Numbered from the stretch's first letter, positions 27,873 to 37,663 are shown. The stretch is DNA of 64,000 nt from Flavobacteriales bacterium UBA6051 (GCA_002427735.1 DIYP01000005.1:186001-250000), one strand, 5' to 3'. The notes: a model not told the origin generated them from the sequence alone. A program made the numbers and translations.

Positions 27873-28829
27873 CTATATTGATGGACTATAAATTCTGTTT
27901 CTTTTCAACCACGGAACTTTTGTCCCATTGCTTCCACCTTTCTTCTTGAAAATTTGCAATTCTAAGAATAGCTCGTGTGATCCAGCGCTGTAATTTTTAA
28001 TATCAGAAAGCGTAAAGTCGTAGCTGTATCCGAGTTTAAAAACACTAAACTGAACCCCAGCCATTGCTACGGCAGCATCCTCAAATCTGTATGATCCTCC
28101 AAACCAAAGCAAATTGTTATAAGAAGCTATTACGGAAACATCAAATTGATATGCTAACGCATCAATCATTCTGAACATCGCCACCGGTTTCAAGTTCCAT
28201 TTCTTAGGAAGCGTAAAGTTATATCCCCCGTATACATAGTAATTACGCACCATAGGATTGACAACGGTCTCTTCAAAATTCAATAGGTCACGGTTAGACT
28301 CAACTAGATTTCTTCCAGAAATTCCTGCAAATCCTTTATCCTTAAATGTGTAGTAAAAACCAACATTTGCATCAGGAACAAACGTATTATTGAATCCATT
28401 CGCCAAAGCGGGATCCTCTGGCAAATAGGTTTGTAACCTATCTACATCCATAAAGTGCTGCGTGAAAGAAACTCCTAATCCCATTCCTAAACGATGATCA
28501 CCGTTCGCCGATAGTTTCAATTGATAAGCTCCCATGATGCTGACACCAGTTCTTCGACTTGGTCCAGTTACATCATTGTAAACTGATCCTCCAAGACCAA
28601 AGTTCTTTCCAATATTACCATGCGAAGTAAGTGATTGAGTTGTTGGTGCACCTTCAAACCCGGCCCATTGGCGTCTGCCATTGAGGTGAATTGAAACATA
28701 GTCTCTGGAGCCTGCAGCTCCGGGGTTAAACGATATCTCATTAAACATGTACTGTGAGTTTAATGATACTTGTTGACCAAAGGCAATTGATGTCAACAAA
28801 CAAGCTGATAAAAGTAGAATTTGTTTCAT
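27873..28829 (-). CDS. type IX secretion system membrane protein, PorP/SprF family
   Basis: 318 residues, exported outer membrane beta-barrel of the PorP/SprF family. After the signal peptide (ends IAFGQ) comes the hallmark start QVSLNSQYMFNEISFNPGAAGSRDYVSIHLNGRRQWAGFEGAPTT region, seen here from residue ~20. Next are GNIGKNFGLGGSVYNDVTGP and repeated amphipathic strands; the C-terminal part is FKLGYSYDFTLSDI. In Flavobacterium johnsoniae SprF is needed to put the adhesin SprB, which has a type B tail, on the surface. Two type B adhesins lie directly upstream here, so this is probably their dedicated partner. Only 1 bp separates it from the 1067-aa adhesin gene. Confidence 0.93.
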   Translation of the reverse strand: MKQILLLSACLLTSIAFGQQVSLNSQYMFNEISFNPGAAGSRDYVSIHLNGRRQWAGFEGAPTTQSLTSHGNIGKNFGLGGSVYNDVTGPSRRTGVSIMGAYQLKLSANGDHRLGMGLGVSFTQHFMDVDRLQTYLPEDPALANGFNNTFVPDANVGFYYTFKDKGFAGISGRNLVESNRDLLNFEETVVNPMVRNYYVYGGYNFTLPKKWNLKPVAMFRMIDALAYQFDVSVIASYNNLLWFGGSYRFEDAAVAMAGVQFSVFKLGYSYDFTLSDIKNYSAGSHELFLELQIFKKKGGSNGTKVPWLKRNRIYSPSI

Positions 28830-28830
28830 G

Positions 28831-31800
28831 TTATCTTACAATTGTTATTGTACCCTTGAGCGGATCCAATTCGGTATTTAAATTAAGTATATAGTAATAT
28901 GTTTCTGAAGGCAAAGGCTGGCCGTTATAGATGCCATTCCACTCTTCATATTCATTTGTTTGATCGTAAACCAAGTTACCCCATCGATTAAAAATCTTCA
29001 ATTCCATATTTGGATAAATCTCAATATTCTCTAGGAACCATGTATCATTATAATTGTCATCGTTTGGAGTAAATGTATTTGGCGGCATAATGCATGCAAT
29101 TGGTGAAGTATAAATGAACACAGAATCAGAACCTGTGCATCCAACTACATCTGTCACCGTAACAGAGTACTGTCCACCGTATAAGTTTTCAATTAAATCT
29201 GTCGTTTCACCAGTTGACCACTCATATGTAAAATCTCCTGTACCACCATAAGGCATTGCCAAAGCAGTTCCGTTATACTGATCTGCACATGAGACATCTG
29301 TTGTTAGAAAATCTACAAAAATTGTATCCGGCTCATATATGATTACGCTCAATGAATCCATACAGTTCTTTGTATCTGTAACGACTACAGTGTACTCATC
29401 TACCGGAATATTTACAAGGTCTTCTGTAGTCGCACCATTTGACCAATCATATGTGTAACCAGGATTACCACCTATTACAGTAATATCGATTGACCCGTCA
29501 GTTCCAGCGGCACATGTTACATCAATCTGTTCTGAGGTAATTACGATTGGGTCTGGTTGCGGAAGTTCAACAAAAATTTCCGTTAAACATCCCAGTGAAT
29601 CTCTTAATTCTAGATGATAAATGTCATGCGGAAAATCAACTAAATCCTGCTCTTGAGAACTAAGTGCGAATGTAGAATTAAACCATGTGTAATTGTAAGG
29701 ACCTGTTCCTCCTGTCGGAGAAATATCAATGACTCCATCACTAAAGCCATAACATGTAACATCGGTAACTGCTTCGTTGGCTAGCAATAAATCTGGTTGC
29801 GTTACTTCAATTGAATCGGATAACATACAACCATTTGCATCAGTGATATTGAAAACGTACCAGCCTGCCGTCAAGTCAAGAATAGTACCCGTCGAATCTC
29901 CTGAGCTCCAGTCATAATTGTAATTCGGTGTTCCACCAGAAGGAGTCAACTCAATCGAACCATTGTCCTCTCCAAAGCAAATCACTGGATTTGATACATA
30001 CTCAAAGTCGATTGAGTCCGCTGGTTGAGTCAGTGTAATGGAATCTGTAAACTGGCAAAAGTTCGCATCCGTTACAACGACTGTATAAGTTCCCGCATAC
30101 AGGTTATTTTGATCCTGCGTTGTAGGGCCATTGTCCCAAAGGTAACTGTAAGCAACTGTTCCTCCTGTTACTGTTAGGTCAACTGATCCTGTATTATCTC
30201 CGTAGCACAAGATGTCAACGCCGACAATATTCCCTTCCAATAATGGCGGCTCCGAAACAAAATACGAGTCGCTAAATACACATCCATTCGCATCAGTAAT
30301 GACAACTGAATAAGTATCACTTGGGAAATTTATTAAATCCTCTGTAGTTGCAGACAACTGGAAAGTAGAGTTTGTCCAAGCAAATTGATAAGGACTTGTT
30401 CCTCCCGTTGTATTGAGGTTTACTGATCCATTTGACTCTCCGAAACAAACAACCGGAGTAATATTGGAACTCGCGATCAAGGTATCTTGTGGTTGGTCAA
30501 CCACAAAGACACCTGAGGCTGGACATCCATTTGCATCTGTAACAATAACTGAATACGTGCCTACAAGTAAACTCTCAATATCCTCTGTAATTCCCATACT
30601 CACGGATGCAGAGTTTTCCCAAGCATAAGTATAGCCGGGTGTTCCTCCAACAGCCATGATGTCAATTGCTCCTGTATTCATACCGTAGCAAAGAACATCG
30701 GTAATGCTATTAGTAATAATTCCTAATGGCATAGCGGGTTGTTCGATGGTGTAGGATGAAGTCAATTGACATCCATTGGCATCCTCAACCAACAGTGTAT
30801 AATCGCCTGCCGGCTGAGCTGCTAAGGTACTAGCTGTCTCCCCTGGTATAATACCAGAAGAGTTACTCCATTGATAGGTCAGAGTCGGAGTACCACCTCC
30901 AACGGCAACACTAATAGATCCGTCCAAAGCGCCAAAACATGTAACGTGGGTTACCACTTCACTCATAAAAACAAGTGGATTTGGCGAGGTTACTGTTGTT
31001 CCTACCGTTGTGCTGCAACCGTTCGCATCAGTAATATCGACACTGTATACATCGGAAGGCACATTCTGAAGACTTGAAGTATTTTGAGCAAATACGAAGT
31101 TTGAATTCGACCATTCATAGTTATAAGGAGGCGTACCACCGGAAATCGTACTAACTTCAACTTCACCATCACTTCCACCAAAACAACTCACACCAGTTGA
31201 GGTAGCATTAGCAAACAAAGCTGATGCCGGCTGTGTAATAGATATTGTTTGGTTATATGTACAGGCATTAAAGTCTCGGATGGTTATTTCATATGTATTG
31301 GCAAAAAGTCCAGTAAGATCTTCACTATCATCAAAATCACCTGTTACATCAGTATCCCAATCAAAAGCGTAGGGTGCTGTTCCTCCGAATGGAGAAATAT
31401 CAATTGACCCAGTGGGTGTTCCAAAACAATCTACATCGACTGATGTAACGCTTAGGCCTAAAGCAGCAGGTGGTTGATTTACAAAGAATGATGCTGAATC
31501 CACACATCCATTTTGATCAGTATATGTTACACTATAGTTCCCCGCACTGGCTGTAGTATAGTTCATCGGGTCACCAGGTGACGGAGTAGCTCCATTATAA
31601 TTCCAATCAAAATATGCATTTGTTCCGGGTGTTCCTCCTAATAAATTCAAGGTAATAGACCCATTGTTTCCTGTAAAGCAGCTTACGTCAGTGACTACTC
31701 CTGAAAGTACAATTGGATTCGGTGCATTCACCGTGTATGCACCTGTAACTGTACAGCCTGTACAATTATCGGTTACTGCCACAGTATAAGTTCCAGCACT

Positions 31801-32034
31801 CAACCCACTAATACTGGATGAAGTTGCAGTAGGACCTGTTGACCAGCTGTAGGCATAATTTCCAGACCCTCCTGTTACGAGAACTGCCGCCGTTCCATCG
31901 TTGTCACCATAGCAAGCCAGCGCTGTTCCGCTCATTTGAATTGTTGGGCACCCTGTCTCTGTACCTGAACATTGTCCGTATGAAGAGAAGTGTAGTATTA
32001 CACTACCTAGACATAGAAAAATTAATTTTCTCAT
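28831..32034 (-). CDS. SprB-repeat adhesin with type B (gliding-motility-associated) sorting domain
   Basis: 1067 residues. Signal peptide (ends SSYGQ), then 12 SprB-type repeats of about 80 residues from residue ~30 to ~980. Each repeat opens with D-V-x-C-F/Y-G...N/D-G-S-I and has GGTPPYNYEWSN in the middle, ending DANGC. The last ~85 residues are the type B T9SS sorting domain, beginning PPNTFTPNDDNYNDTW, with IFNRWGNLVYD and GTITIVR at the end. Type B proteins are typically large motility or adhesion proteins. Repeat 3 carries a degenerate acidic loop (DWDTDVTGDFDDSEDL) related to the calcium-type loops of the neighbour. It starts 1 bp after the upstream adhesin stop. Confidence 0.93.
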   Translation of the reverse strand: MRKLIFLCLGSVILHFSSYGQCSGTETGCPTIQMSGTALACYGDNDGTAAVLVTGGSGNYAYSWSTGPTATSSSISGLSAGTYTVAVTDNCTGCTVTGAYTVNAPNPIVLSGVVTDVSCFTGNNGSITLNLLGGTPGTNAYFDWNYNGATPSPGDPMNYTTASAGNYSVTYTDQNGCVDSASFFVNQPPAALGLSVTSVDVDCFGTPTGSIDISPFGGTAPYAFDWDTDVTGDFDDSEDLTGLFANTYEITIRDFNACTYNQTISITQPASALFANATSTGVSCFGGSDGEVEVSTISGGTPPYNYEWSNSNFVFAQNTSSLQNVPSDVYSVDITDANGCSTTVGTTVTSPNPLVFMSEVVTHVTCFGALDGSISVAVGGGTPTLTYQWSNSSGIIPGETASTLAAQPAGDYTLLVEDANGCQLTSSYTIEQPAMPLGIITNSITDVLCYGMNTGAIDIMAVGGTPGYTYAWENSASVSMGITEDIESLLVGTYSVIVTDANGCPASGVFVVDQPQDTLIASSNITPVVCFGESNGSVNLNTTGGTSPYQFAWTNSTFQLSATTEDLINFPSDTYSVVITDANGCVFSDSYFVSEPPLLEGNIVGVDILCYGDNTGSVDLTVTGGTVAYSYLWDNGPTTQDQNNLYAGTYTVVVTDANFCQFTDSITLTQPADSIDFEYVSNPVICFGEDNGSIELTPSGGTPNYNYDWSSGDSTGTILDLTAGWYVFNITDANGCMLSDSIEVTQPDLLLANEAVTDVTCYGFSDGVIDISPTGGTGPYNYTWFNSTFALSSQEQDLVDFPHDIYHLELRDSLGCLTEIFVELPQPDPIVITSEQIDVTCAAGTDGSIDITVIGGNPGYTYDWSNGATTEDLVNIPVDEYTVVVTDTKNCMDSLSVIIYEPDTIFVDFLTTDVSCADQYNGTALAMPYGGTGDFTYEWSTGETTDLIENLYGGQYSVTVTDVVGCTGSDSVFIYTSPIACIMPPNTFTPNDDNYNDTWFLENIEIYPNMELKIFNRWGNLVYDQTNEYEEWNGIYNGQPLPSETYYYILNLNTELDPLKGTITIVR

Positions 32035-32035
32035 T

Positions 32036-35000
32036 TTATCTTACAATTGTGATTGTTCCAGTGTATTCATTATCTACACCATTATTTAAAACTATTATGT
32101 AATAGTAAACTTCAGAAGGAAGAGGCTTCCCGTTGTATGTACCATCCCATGGAGTGTATTCTCCAATTGATTTATACAATAGTGTTCCCCAACGATTAAA
32201 TACTCTGAGTTCTGCATTCGGATATAAATCCAAATTATCAATAACCCATGTATCGTTATAGTTGTCACCATTTGGAGTGAAAGTATTTACAGGCTGAACA
32301 CATTCAGCATCGGTAGAGGACACTGAAAAGTCATATATTCTCTGACAACCGAAGTCATCAGTTATGACCAATTGATATGATCCGGCAACCAAATTATCTA
32401 TGTTTTCATTTGTATTCCCATTGGACCACAACCATGTGTATGGTTGCGTACCTCCTGCGGTTTGAACGATAATACCAGCATCATCTTGATCAATACAACT
32501 CAATGGCACTACTTCGCTATAAATATTAATTTCTGGCGCCTGGTCTACAAACATTGTTTGTTCATAAACACAACCTTGCGCATCTGTTAACTCATAGCTA
32601 TAGTTGCCCATCGTTAGATTATATTGATCTTCCAAGGCGGAATTGTTGCTCCAATCATACGTGTACGGCGGTGTTCCTCCATTAGCTGTTAACTCAATAC
32701 TTCCATCGGCACCTTGGTAACAAGATACATCGGTGATCACAACGTTAACATCTAAGGTATCTGGTTGACCCACTACCACGTTCTGCTCTACAACGCATCC
32801 CTTATCGTCGAGCACTCTGAACAAATAATCGGCATCCGCTAAACCTGAAAGCAACTCACTTGGATTATTCAATAAGAACTGACTTGAGTCACCCCACTCT
32901 ACATAGTAAGGAGCAGTTCCTCCAGTAATCACAAGTTCTATCGAACCATCTTCATATTCAAAGCAACTTGGCTCAGTTACTATAGCAGTTATTGTCAATG
33001 CCTGGTTTGGTTGAGAAACAAATCCTCCAGCGCTTTGGTTACATCCATTCGCATCGGTGATAATCACAACATACGTCCCTGACAGCAAGTATTCTAAATC
33101 TTCTTCATCGTCATTATCTCCTACTCCATCGTTATCCCAATCATACGTGTAAGGTCCAGTACCACCTGATACTGTTAAGTTCATCTCGCCTGTAGATTCA
33201 CCAAAACAGTTTACCGCAGTTGGAACCACACTTGCTACAATTGGCTGTGCTGGTTCAGTAATGGTAACATCGATGAAGTCCTGACATCCATTTATATCCG
33301 TTACAGTAGCTGTATAAACTCCCGCAACCAATGCTGAGATATCTTCCGTAGCAGCTGTGAAACCTCCTGGTCCCGACCAACTGTAACCGTAAGCTCCAGT
33401 ACCGCCAGTAACAGTTAAGTCAATGCTACCTGTTGAGTTACCATTACAATCGACATCCGTACCAACGGCACTCAAGGCGATTGGGGCAGATGGCTGATCA
33501 ATGGTAACCGTCAATGTTTCCTGACACATATTATTGTCCGTTACTGTCACCAAATAGGTGTCTGAATAGAGGTTTGTAAGATCTTGTGAGGTCGGGGTCA
33601 ATAAAATACTACCGCTATTGGACCATTGGTATGCATATGGTGCAACGCCCCCAACAACGCTTAGATCTATTGATCCTGAATTTCCTCCATAACAAAGAAC
33701 GTTTGCGTGCGTTTCTGAGAGCAGTAAATCTGCTGGTTCATTCACTAATCCAGAAACCGAGAATGTACAATTATTGGCATCTGTTACAATCACCGTATAA
33801 TTGTTCGCGGCAACAGAAGTGAGATCCTCAGAGTCATCATTATCACCAACACCGTCATTATCCCAATCATAAGCATAAGGCATAGTTCCACCGAGAACGG
33901 TTAAATCAATAGATCCCGTGGATGTTCCAAAGCAATCAACATCTACGACACTTGTAGAAGCCGACAAAGGTTGGGCTGGCTCATTCAATGTATACGTGCC
34001 CGCTGTTGAACAGCCATTTGCGTCGTAAACAACTACTGCATAAGTTCCAGCTACGAGGCTCGTGAGGTCTTGCGCATCATCATTATCTCCTACTCCATCA
34101 TTATCCCAATCATACACATATGCTCCTGTTCCTCCTTGAACTTCAATGTCTATTGCCCCTGTAGCGCCACCAAAACATCCGATGTCTTGCAATGCAAAAC
34201 TCGAAATAACAAGTTCAGTTGGTTCAGTAATCACATCCGTACTACTAATTGTACAATTATTAGCATCTGTTACAATCACTGTATATGTATCAGCATAAAG
34301 TCCAGTCGCATCTTCAGAGGTATTACTCATCAGTTGTCCAAGTCCATTATACCATAAGTAGGTATATGGATTGGCTCCTCCGAAGGGACTTCCGCCGCCA
34401 ACTGTTACATCAACTTCTCCGATATTCTGACCAAAACAATCCTCATTTGTTAAGACCGTGGATATTGTTAATGCAGGCGGTTCATTCACTGTATATGTTT
34501 CTGTTAATGCACAGCCATTTACATCAGTAATAGACAATTGATAATTTCCTGCTGACACATCATTTAATGATGGAAGTGTGCTTAAAACACCTGAAGCCGG
34601 AAATTCATCCCATGCATATGTGTAGGGTTGCGTTCCACCTAGAACCGATGCTGTCAACGCCCCGGTTGCATTCCCAAAACAATCTACGTCTTCGATAGTC
34701 GTAGTAATAACAATATTGTCTGGTTCATCAATAACGAAGGAAGCAGTTGTGTCACACGAATTAGCATCAGTTACAATAACAGTGTACGTTCCATCGGTCA
34801 ATCCAGTTTGGTCAGCATCAGTTGGCGTCAACCCACTTCCACCGACTGTCGACCAGGCATAAGAATATGTTCCTCCTCCAGTAGGCGTTCCTCCGGATAC
34901 CGTTATATCGATCTCACCTGTAGAAGCATTGAAGCAATCTACGTCGGTTGTAATTCCCGAAATTGAAAGAGGTAAAAGTGGCTCATTCAATATAGTCCCC

Positions 35001-36964
35001 GTAACGGTCTGACAACCATTTGAATCAGTAATTGTGGCTATATAGTTCCCAGCAACAAATGAAGGTGAACTAAACGTCGTCACGTTACCGGTTTGCGCAA
35101 TCGTTTGAACAGAACCGTTGCTCCAAACAACATTGTAAGGTCCAACGCCATTCGTTATGCTCACCGAAATTGTTCCATTACCGCCTTTACAAGGAATAGC
35201 GGTAGCGCTCGAGGTAGCGACAATAGGTCGCCCACTTAATGTTATTGAAGAAGCAATGTGATCTACCGAGCCTCCTTGAGTAAAAGGCATAGACCACGTG
35301 TTCTCATGCCATGTATAAGGAATAATCGGCCATGTTTGATTAAAGTAATTGAAAGCACAGTTACTTGCGTTGTAATTACCATATGCCGTGCCAGCTACAA
35401 GACCCTGGCTGGCATACAAATCACACGTACTAAAGCTAATTGCAGGGAAGTCTATAGCTGGAGTGCTAAATCCTGTGTTAACACATCCAGAGCACCATGA
35501 AGGCCAAAACGGACCACCGCATGGATAACCGTAAGGGATGCAAACATTCCATGAATAAGCTGGAATAATATTGAAGCCCGGAATATTCACTTTCAATCCG
35601 GCAGCTTCCATCACAAGTTGAAAATCAACTGTGTTATATGTATTGCTGTGAAAGTCTCCAATTAAAGAGAATGATCGATCAATTCTTAAATTATCATAAA
35701 AGCAAGGATGCTTAAATCGCACTGAGTCTCCAACAATATATTGTATCAGTGTATCTATACCAGAACTAATTAATGTTCCATTTCTATATACCTCATATTG
35801 AACTGGTGTTGGTAAGTGATATTTTCCGTGTACCTCAGGTTGGAAATCAAACTCTTGGTGGTTTGTCAATAATGCGTGCGCATCAATTGCAGCGAGCACC
35901 CATGAAATTTCCAAATTCACTGTACCACCAATATCTTCACTAATAGACGCTGCGAATACTTCTCCCGGAATCCCTGTTAGCTCACTAAGAATAGTTTGCA
36001 AAACAGGGAAGGTCAAATCTATGTAGCTTGAATCTCCACTCGCCTGCAGACCGTAAGCTCCAAGAGGAGAACTCGTTGTATTTACGTACGGTAATGTCGC
36101 GCTCAGACTCAAAGGAATAGGATTTCCATATACGTTGGGGGTCGCAATTGGCAAAGCGGGGTCAGTCTTATAGACTTGTGCAGGGTCACAATTTCCCTGC
36201 GCTTGTGACAGGTAGGTACATTCTAAATATGCTGTCGTGGATGCATTTGGATACCCTGGCGCAGGCTGCGAAGCTGTATTGGCATATCCAAAATAGTACG
36301 ACGTATCTTCAGACAAATGCATAAAATTCGTCGTTGCGGTACCGGCCCCTCCAGTGTAATCACCAGTATGGAAGTCGACCGGAGCATATGTATAGGTTCC
36401 ACCGATACCCAATCCAGATATACCCACTGTTGCACTTAGTTCAACATTCACATCAGAGTACAAATCAAGATTCACTACACCAGAATCAGGATACTCAGTT
36501 GTAATAGCCGCCGTTGCGCCGCGAACATAAGATGATTCCAGGTAGACCCATTCCCCAGAAGAATATGAATTCGGAGTTGAGTAAAGTGTTGTAATATTTG
36601 CAGGATAATTTACTTGAACTGTACCTTCAGTAAAGTCTTTCACTTCCCAAGCCATACCTAAGCTACCCCATGTCCCAGCCGTGAAGCTTGCGGAAAAGGA
36701 AAAACCTCCAAACGTACCGAATGGACCAAGGTCCAATGACCCCGTTGACCAGGAGTCACCAATAGTAATAACCTTATCCCAGGTAAAAGGCCCGTCGCTT
36801 GGAAGGCTAAAGCTTTCATTAATCGAGTAAGGCACAGGAACCGTATCAGGGTCAAACATATTGACATCACCTGAATTAAAATTAACTACTTCGAAATCGA
36901 CTTGCGCCGAAACACTTAGTGAACAAGCAACTAACAGACCGACAATTAAAAATAATCTTCTCAT
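32036..36964 (-). CDS. large SprB-repeat adhesin with type B sorting domain and unique N-terminal domain
   Basis: 1642 residues. The signal peptide (ends SLSVSAQ) is followed by a ~560-residue beta-rich domain that I do not recognise. It contains a Cys-rich stretch (CIPYGYPCGGPFWPSWCSGC) and may be the functional head. Twelve SprB-type repeats follow (~578-1550). Repeats 5, 6 and 9 have the insertion DWDNDGVGDNDD, which matches a DxDxDGxGDxDD calcium-binding loop. The protein ends with a type B T9SS domain (PVNTFTPNGDNYNDTW...GTITIVR) very similar to that of the 1067-aa protein, so the two tails are probably recent duplicates. Its start overlaps the preceding gene's stop by 4 bp. Confidence 0.93.
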   Translation of the reverse strand: MRRLFLIVGLLVACSLSVSAQVDFEVVNFNSGDVNMFDPDTVPVPYSINESFSLPSDGPFTWDKVITIGDSWSTGSLDLGPFGTFGGFSFSASFTAGTWGSLGMAWEVKDFTEGTVQVNYPANITTLYSTPNSYSSGEWVYLESSYVRGATAAITTEYPDSGVVNLDLYSDVNVELSATVGISGLGIGGTYTYAPVDFHTGDYTGGAGTATTNFMHLSEDTSYYFGYANTASQPAPGYPNASTTAYLECTYLSQAQGNCDPAQVYKTDPALPIATPNVYGNPIPLSLSATLPYVNTTSSPLGAYGLQASGDSSYIDLTFPVLQTILSELTGIPGEVFAASISEDIGGTVNLEISWVLAAIDAHALLTNHQEFDFQPEVHGKYHLPTPVQYEVYRNGTLISSGIDTLIQYIVGDSVRFKHPCFYDNLRIDRSFSLIGDFHSNTYNTVDFQLVMEAAGLKVNIPGFNIIPAYSWNVCIPYGYPCGGPFWPSWCSGCVNTGFSTPAIDFPAISFSTCDLYASQGLVAGTAYGNYNASNCAFNYFNQTWPIIPYTWHENTWSMPFTQGGSVDHIASSITLSGRPIVATSSATAIPCKGGNGTISVSITNGVGPYNVVWSNGSVQTIAQTGNVTTFSSPSFVAGNYIATITDSNGCQTVTGTILNEPLLPLSISGITTDVDCFNASTGEIDITVSGGTPTGGGTYSYAWSTVGGSGLTPTDADQTGLTDGTYTVIVTDANSCDTTASFVIDEPDNIVITTTIEDVDCFGNATGALTASVLGGTQPYTYAWDEFPASGVLSTLPSLNDVSAGNYQLSITDVNGCALTETYTVNEPPALTISTVLTNEDCFGQNIGEVDVTVGGGSPFGGANPYTYLWYNGLGQLMSNTSEDATGLYADTYTVIVTDANNCTISSTDVITEPTELVISSFALQDIGCFGGATGAIDIEVQGGTGAYVYDWDNDGVGDNDDAQDLTSLVAGTYAVVVYDANGCSTAGTYTLNEPAQPLSASTSVVDVDCFGTSTGSIDLTVLGGTMPYAYDWDNDGVGDNDDSEDLTSVAANNYTVIVTDANNCTFSVSGLVNEPADLLLSETHANVLCYGGNSGSIDLSVVGGVAPYAYQWSNSGSILLTPTSQDLTNLYSDTYLVTVTDNNMCQETLTVTIDQPSAPIALSAVGTDVDCNGNSTGSIDLTVTGGTGAYGYSWSGPGGFTAATEDISALVAGVYTATVTDINGCQDFIDVTITEPAQPIVASVVPTAVNCFGESTGEMNLTVSGGTGPYTYDWDNDGVGDNDDEEDLEYLLSGTYVVIITDANGCNQSAGGFVSQPNQALTITAIVTEPSCFEYEDGSIELVITGGTAPYYVEWGDSSQFLLNNPSELLSGLADADYLFRVLDDKGCVVEQNVVVGQPDTLDVNVVITDVSCYQGADGSIELTANGGTPPYTYDWSNNSALEDQYNLTMGNYSYELTDAQGCVYEQTMFVDQAPEINIYSEVVPLSCIDQDDAGIIVQTAGGTQPYTWLWSNGNTNENIDNLVAGSYQLVITDDFGCQRIYDFSVSSTDAECVQPVNTFTPNGDNYNDTWVIDNLDLYPNAELRVFNRWGTLLYKSIGEYTPWDGTYNGKPLPSEVYYYIIVLNNGVDNEYTGTITIVR

Positions 36965-37479
36965 CTTTTCAATTTTGTAGTCATTAGACTTTCAAGCAAT
37001 GGCTTTTCAACGACTTCCGCGTATTTAGCAAAGTAACTCCCGCTTATCCACAACACTCCATTCATATCTCCAACGAAAAGAGTGTATTGATAAACTAACT
37101 CATCATTGCTTGATTTAGACACCTTATATAACAAGCCCTTTTCGCCTGAATTAACAACAACTTCTTCTTTAGAAATAAACTCAAGTCCATTCGCACGGAA
37201 GTATTCATCATTCAAATTTTCGGCAGCATCCACAATCGTTCTGTTATTTACAACGTGAACAGAAATTGAACTGCTTGTTGCTAGATGTATGTAACCTGGA
37301 AAACCATCATACTCTGTGAAACCTTCCGGTGGAGTAAGACAATGAATATCAAAAGTATCAATGAGATTAACATATTCAGTTTGCGGTTGATCCTGTGAAA
37401 AACCGATAGAAGGAAGCAAAAAGCAAAATAACCCCAAAACGGGCAAAAGCACTTTGGCCAAAGTCACATTTGTTCTCAT
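36961..37479 (-). CDS. small exported protein, first gene of the adhesin operon
   Basis: 172 residues with a signal peptide (ends SIGFSQ). The mature part is a single alpha/beta domain: IHCLTPPEGFTEYDGFPGYIHLATSSSISVH, then a helix and antiparallel strands (KGLLYKVSKSSNDELVYQYTLFVGDMNGVLWISGSY). The order of strands is reminiscent of PsbP/DcrB-like (Mog1) domains, but that is an inference from pattern only. It lacks a T9SS tail, so it should stay in the periplasm. Its position at the head of the operon, coupled by a 4-bp overlap to the 1642-aa adhesin, suggests an accessory or chaperone role in adhesin export. Confidence 0.75.
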   Translation of the reverse strand: MRTNVTLAKVLLPVLGLFCFLLPSIGFSQDQPQTEYVNLIDTFDIHCLTPPEGFTEYDGFPGYIHLATSSSISVHVVNNRTIVDAAENLNDEYFRANGLEFISKEEVVVNSGEKGLLYKVSKSSNDELVYQYTLFVGDMNGVLWISGSYFAKYAEVVEKPLLESLMTTKLKR

Positions 37480-37663
37480 AAGTTATAGTCTAATTCAATA
37501 ATTGTAACCAATGATATAACAAATGAAGTTTGAAACAGCGAAAATGTAATGAACGACACTTTTTTGTTATGAATGAATCAATTCGGTGCGCACAACCTGA
37601 ACGTTAAAAGTTTTAGGATTCAAAGACTCAATTAATATTCAGTTAGTTTTATAACAATTCTTG

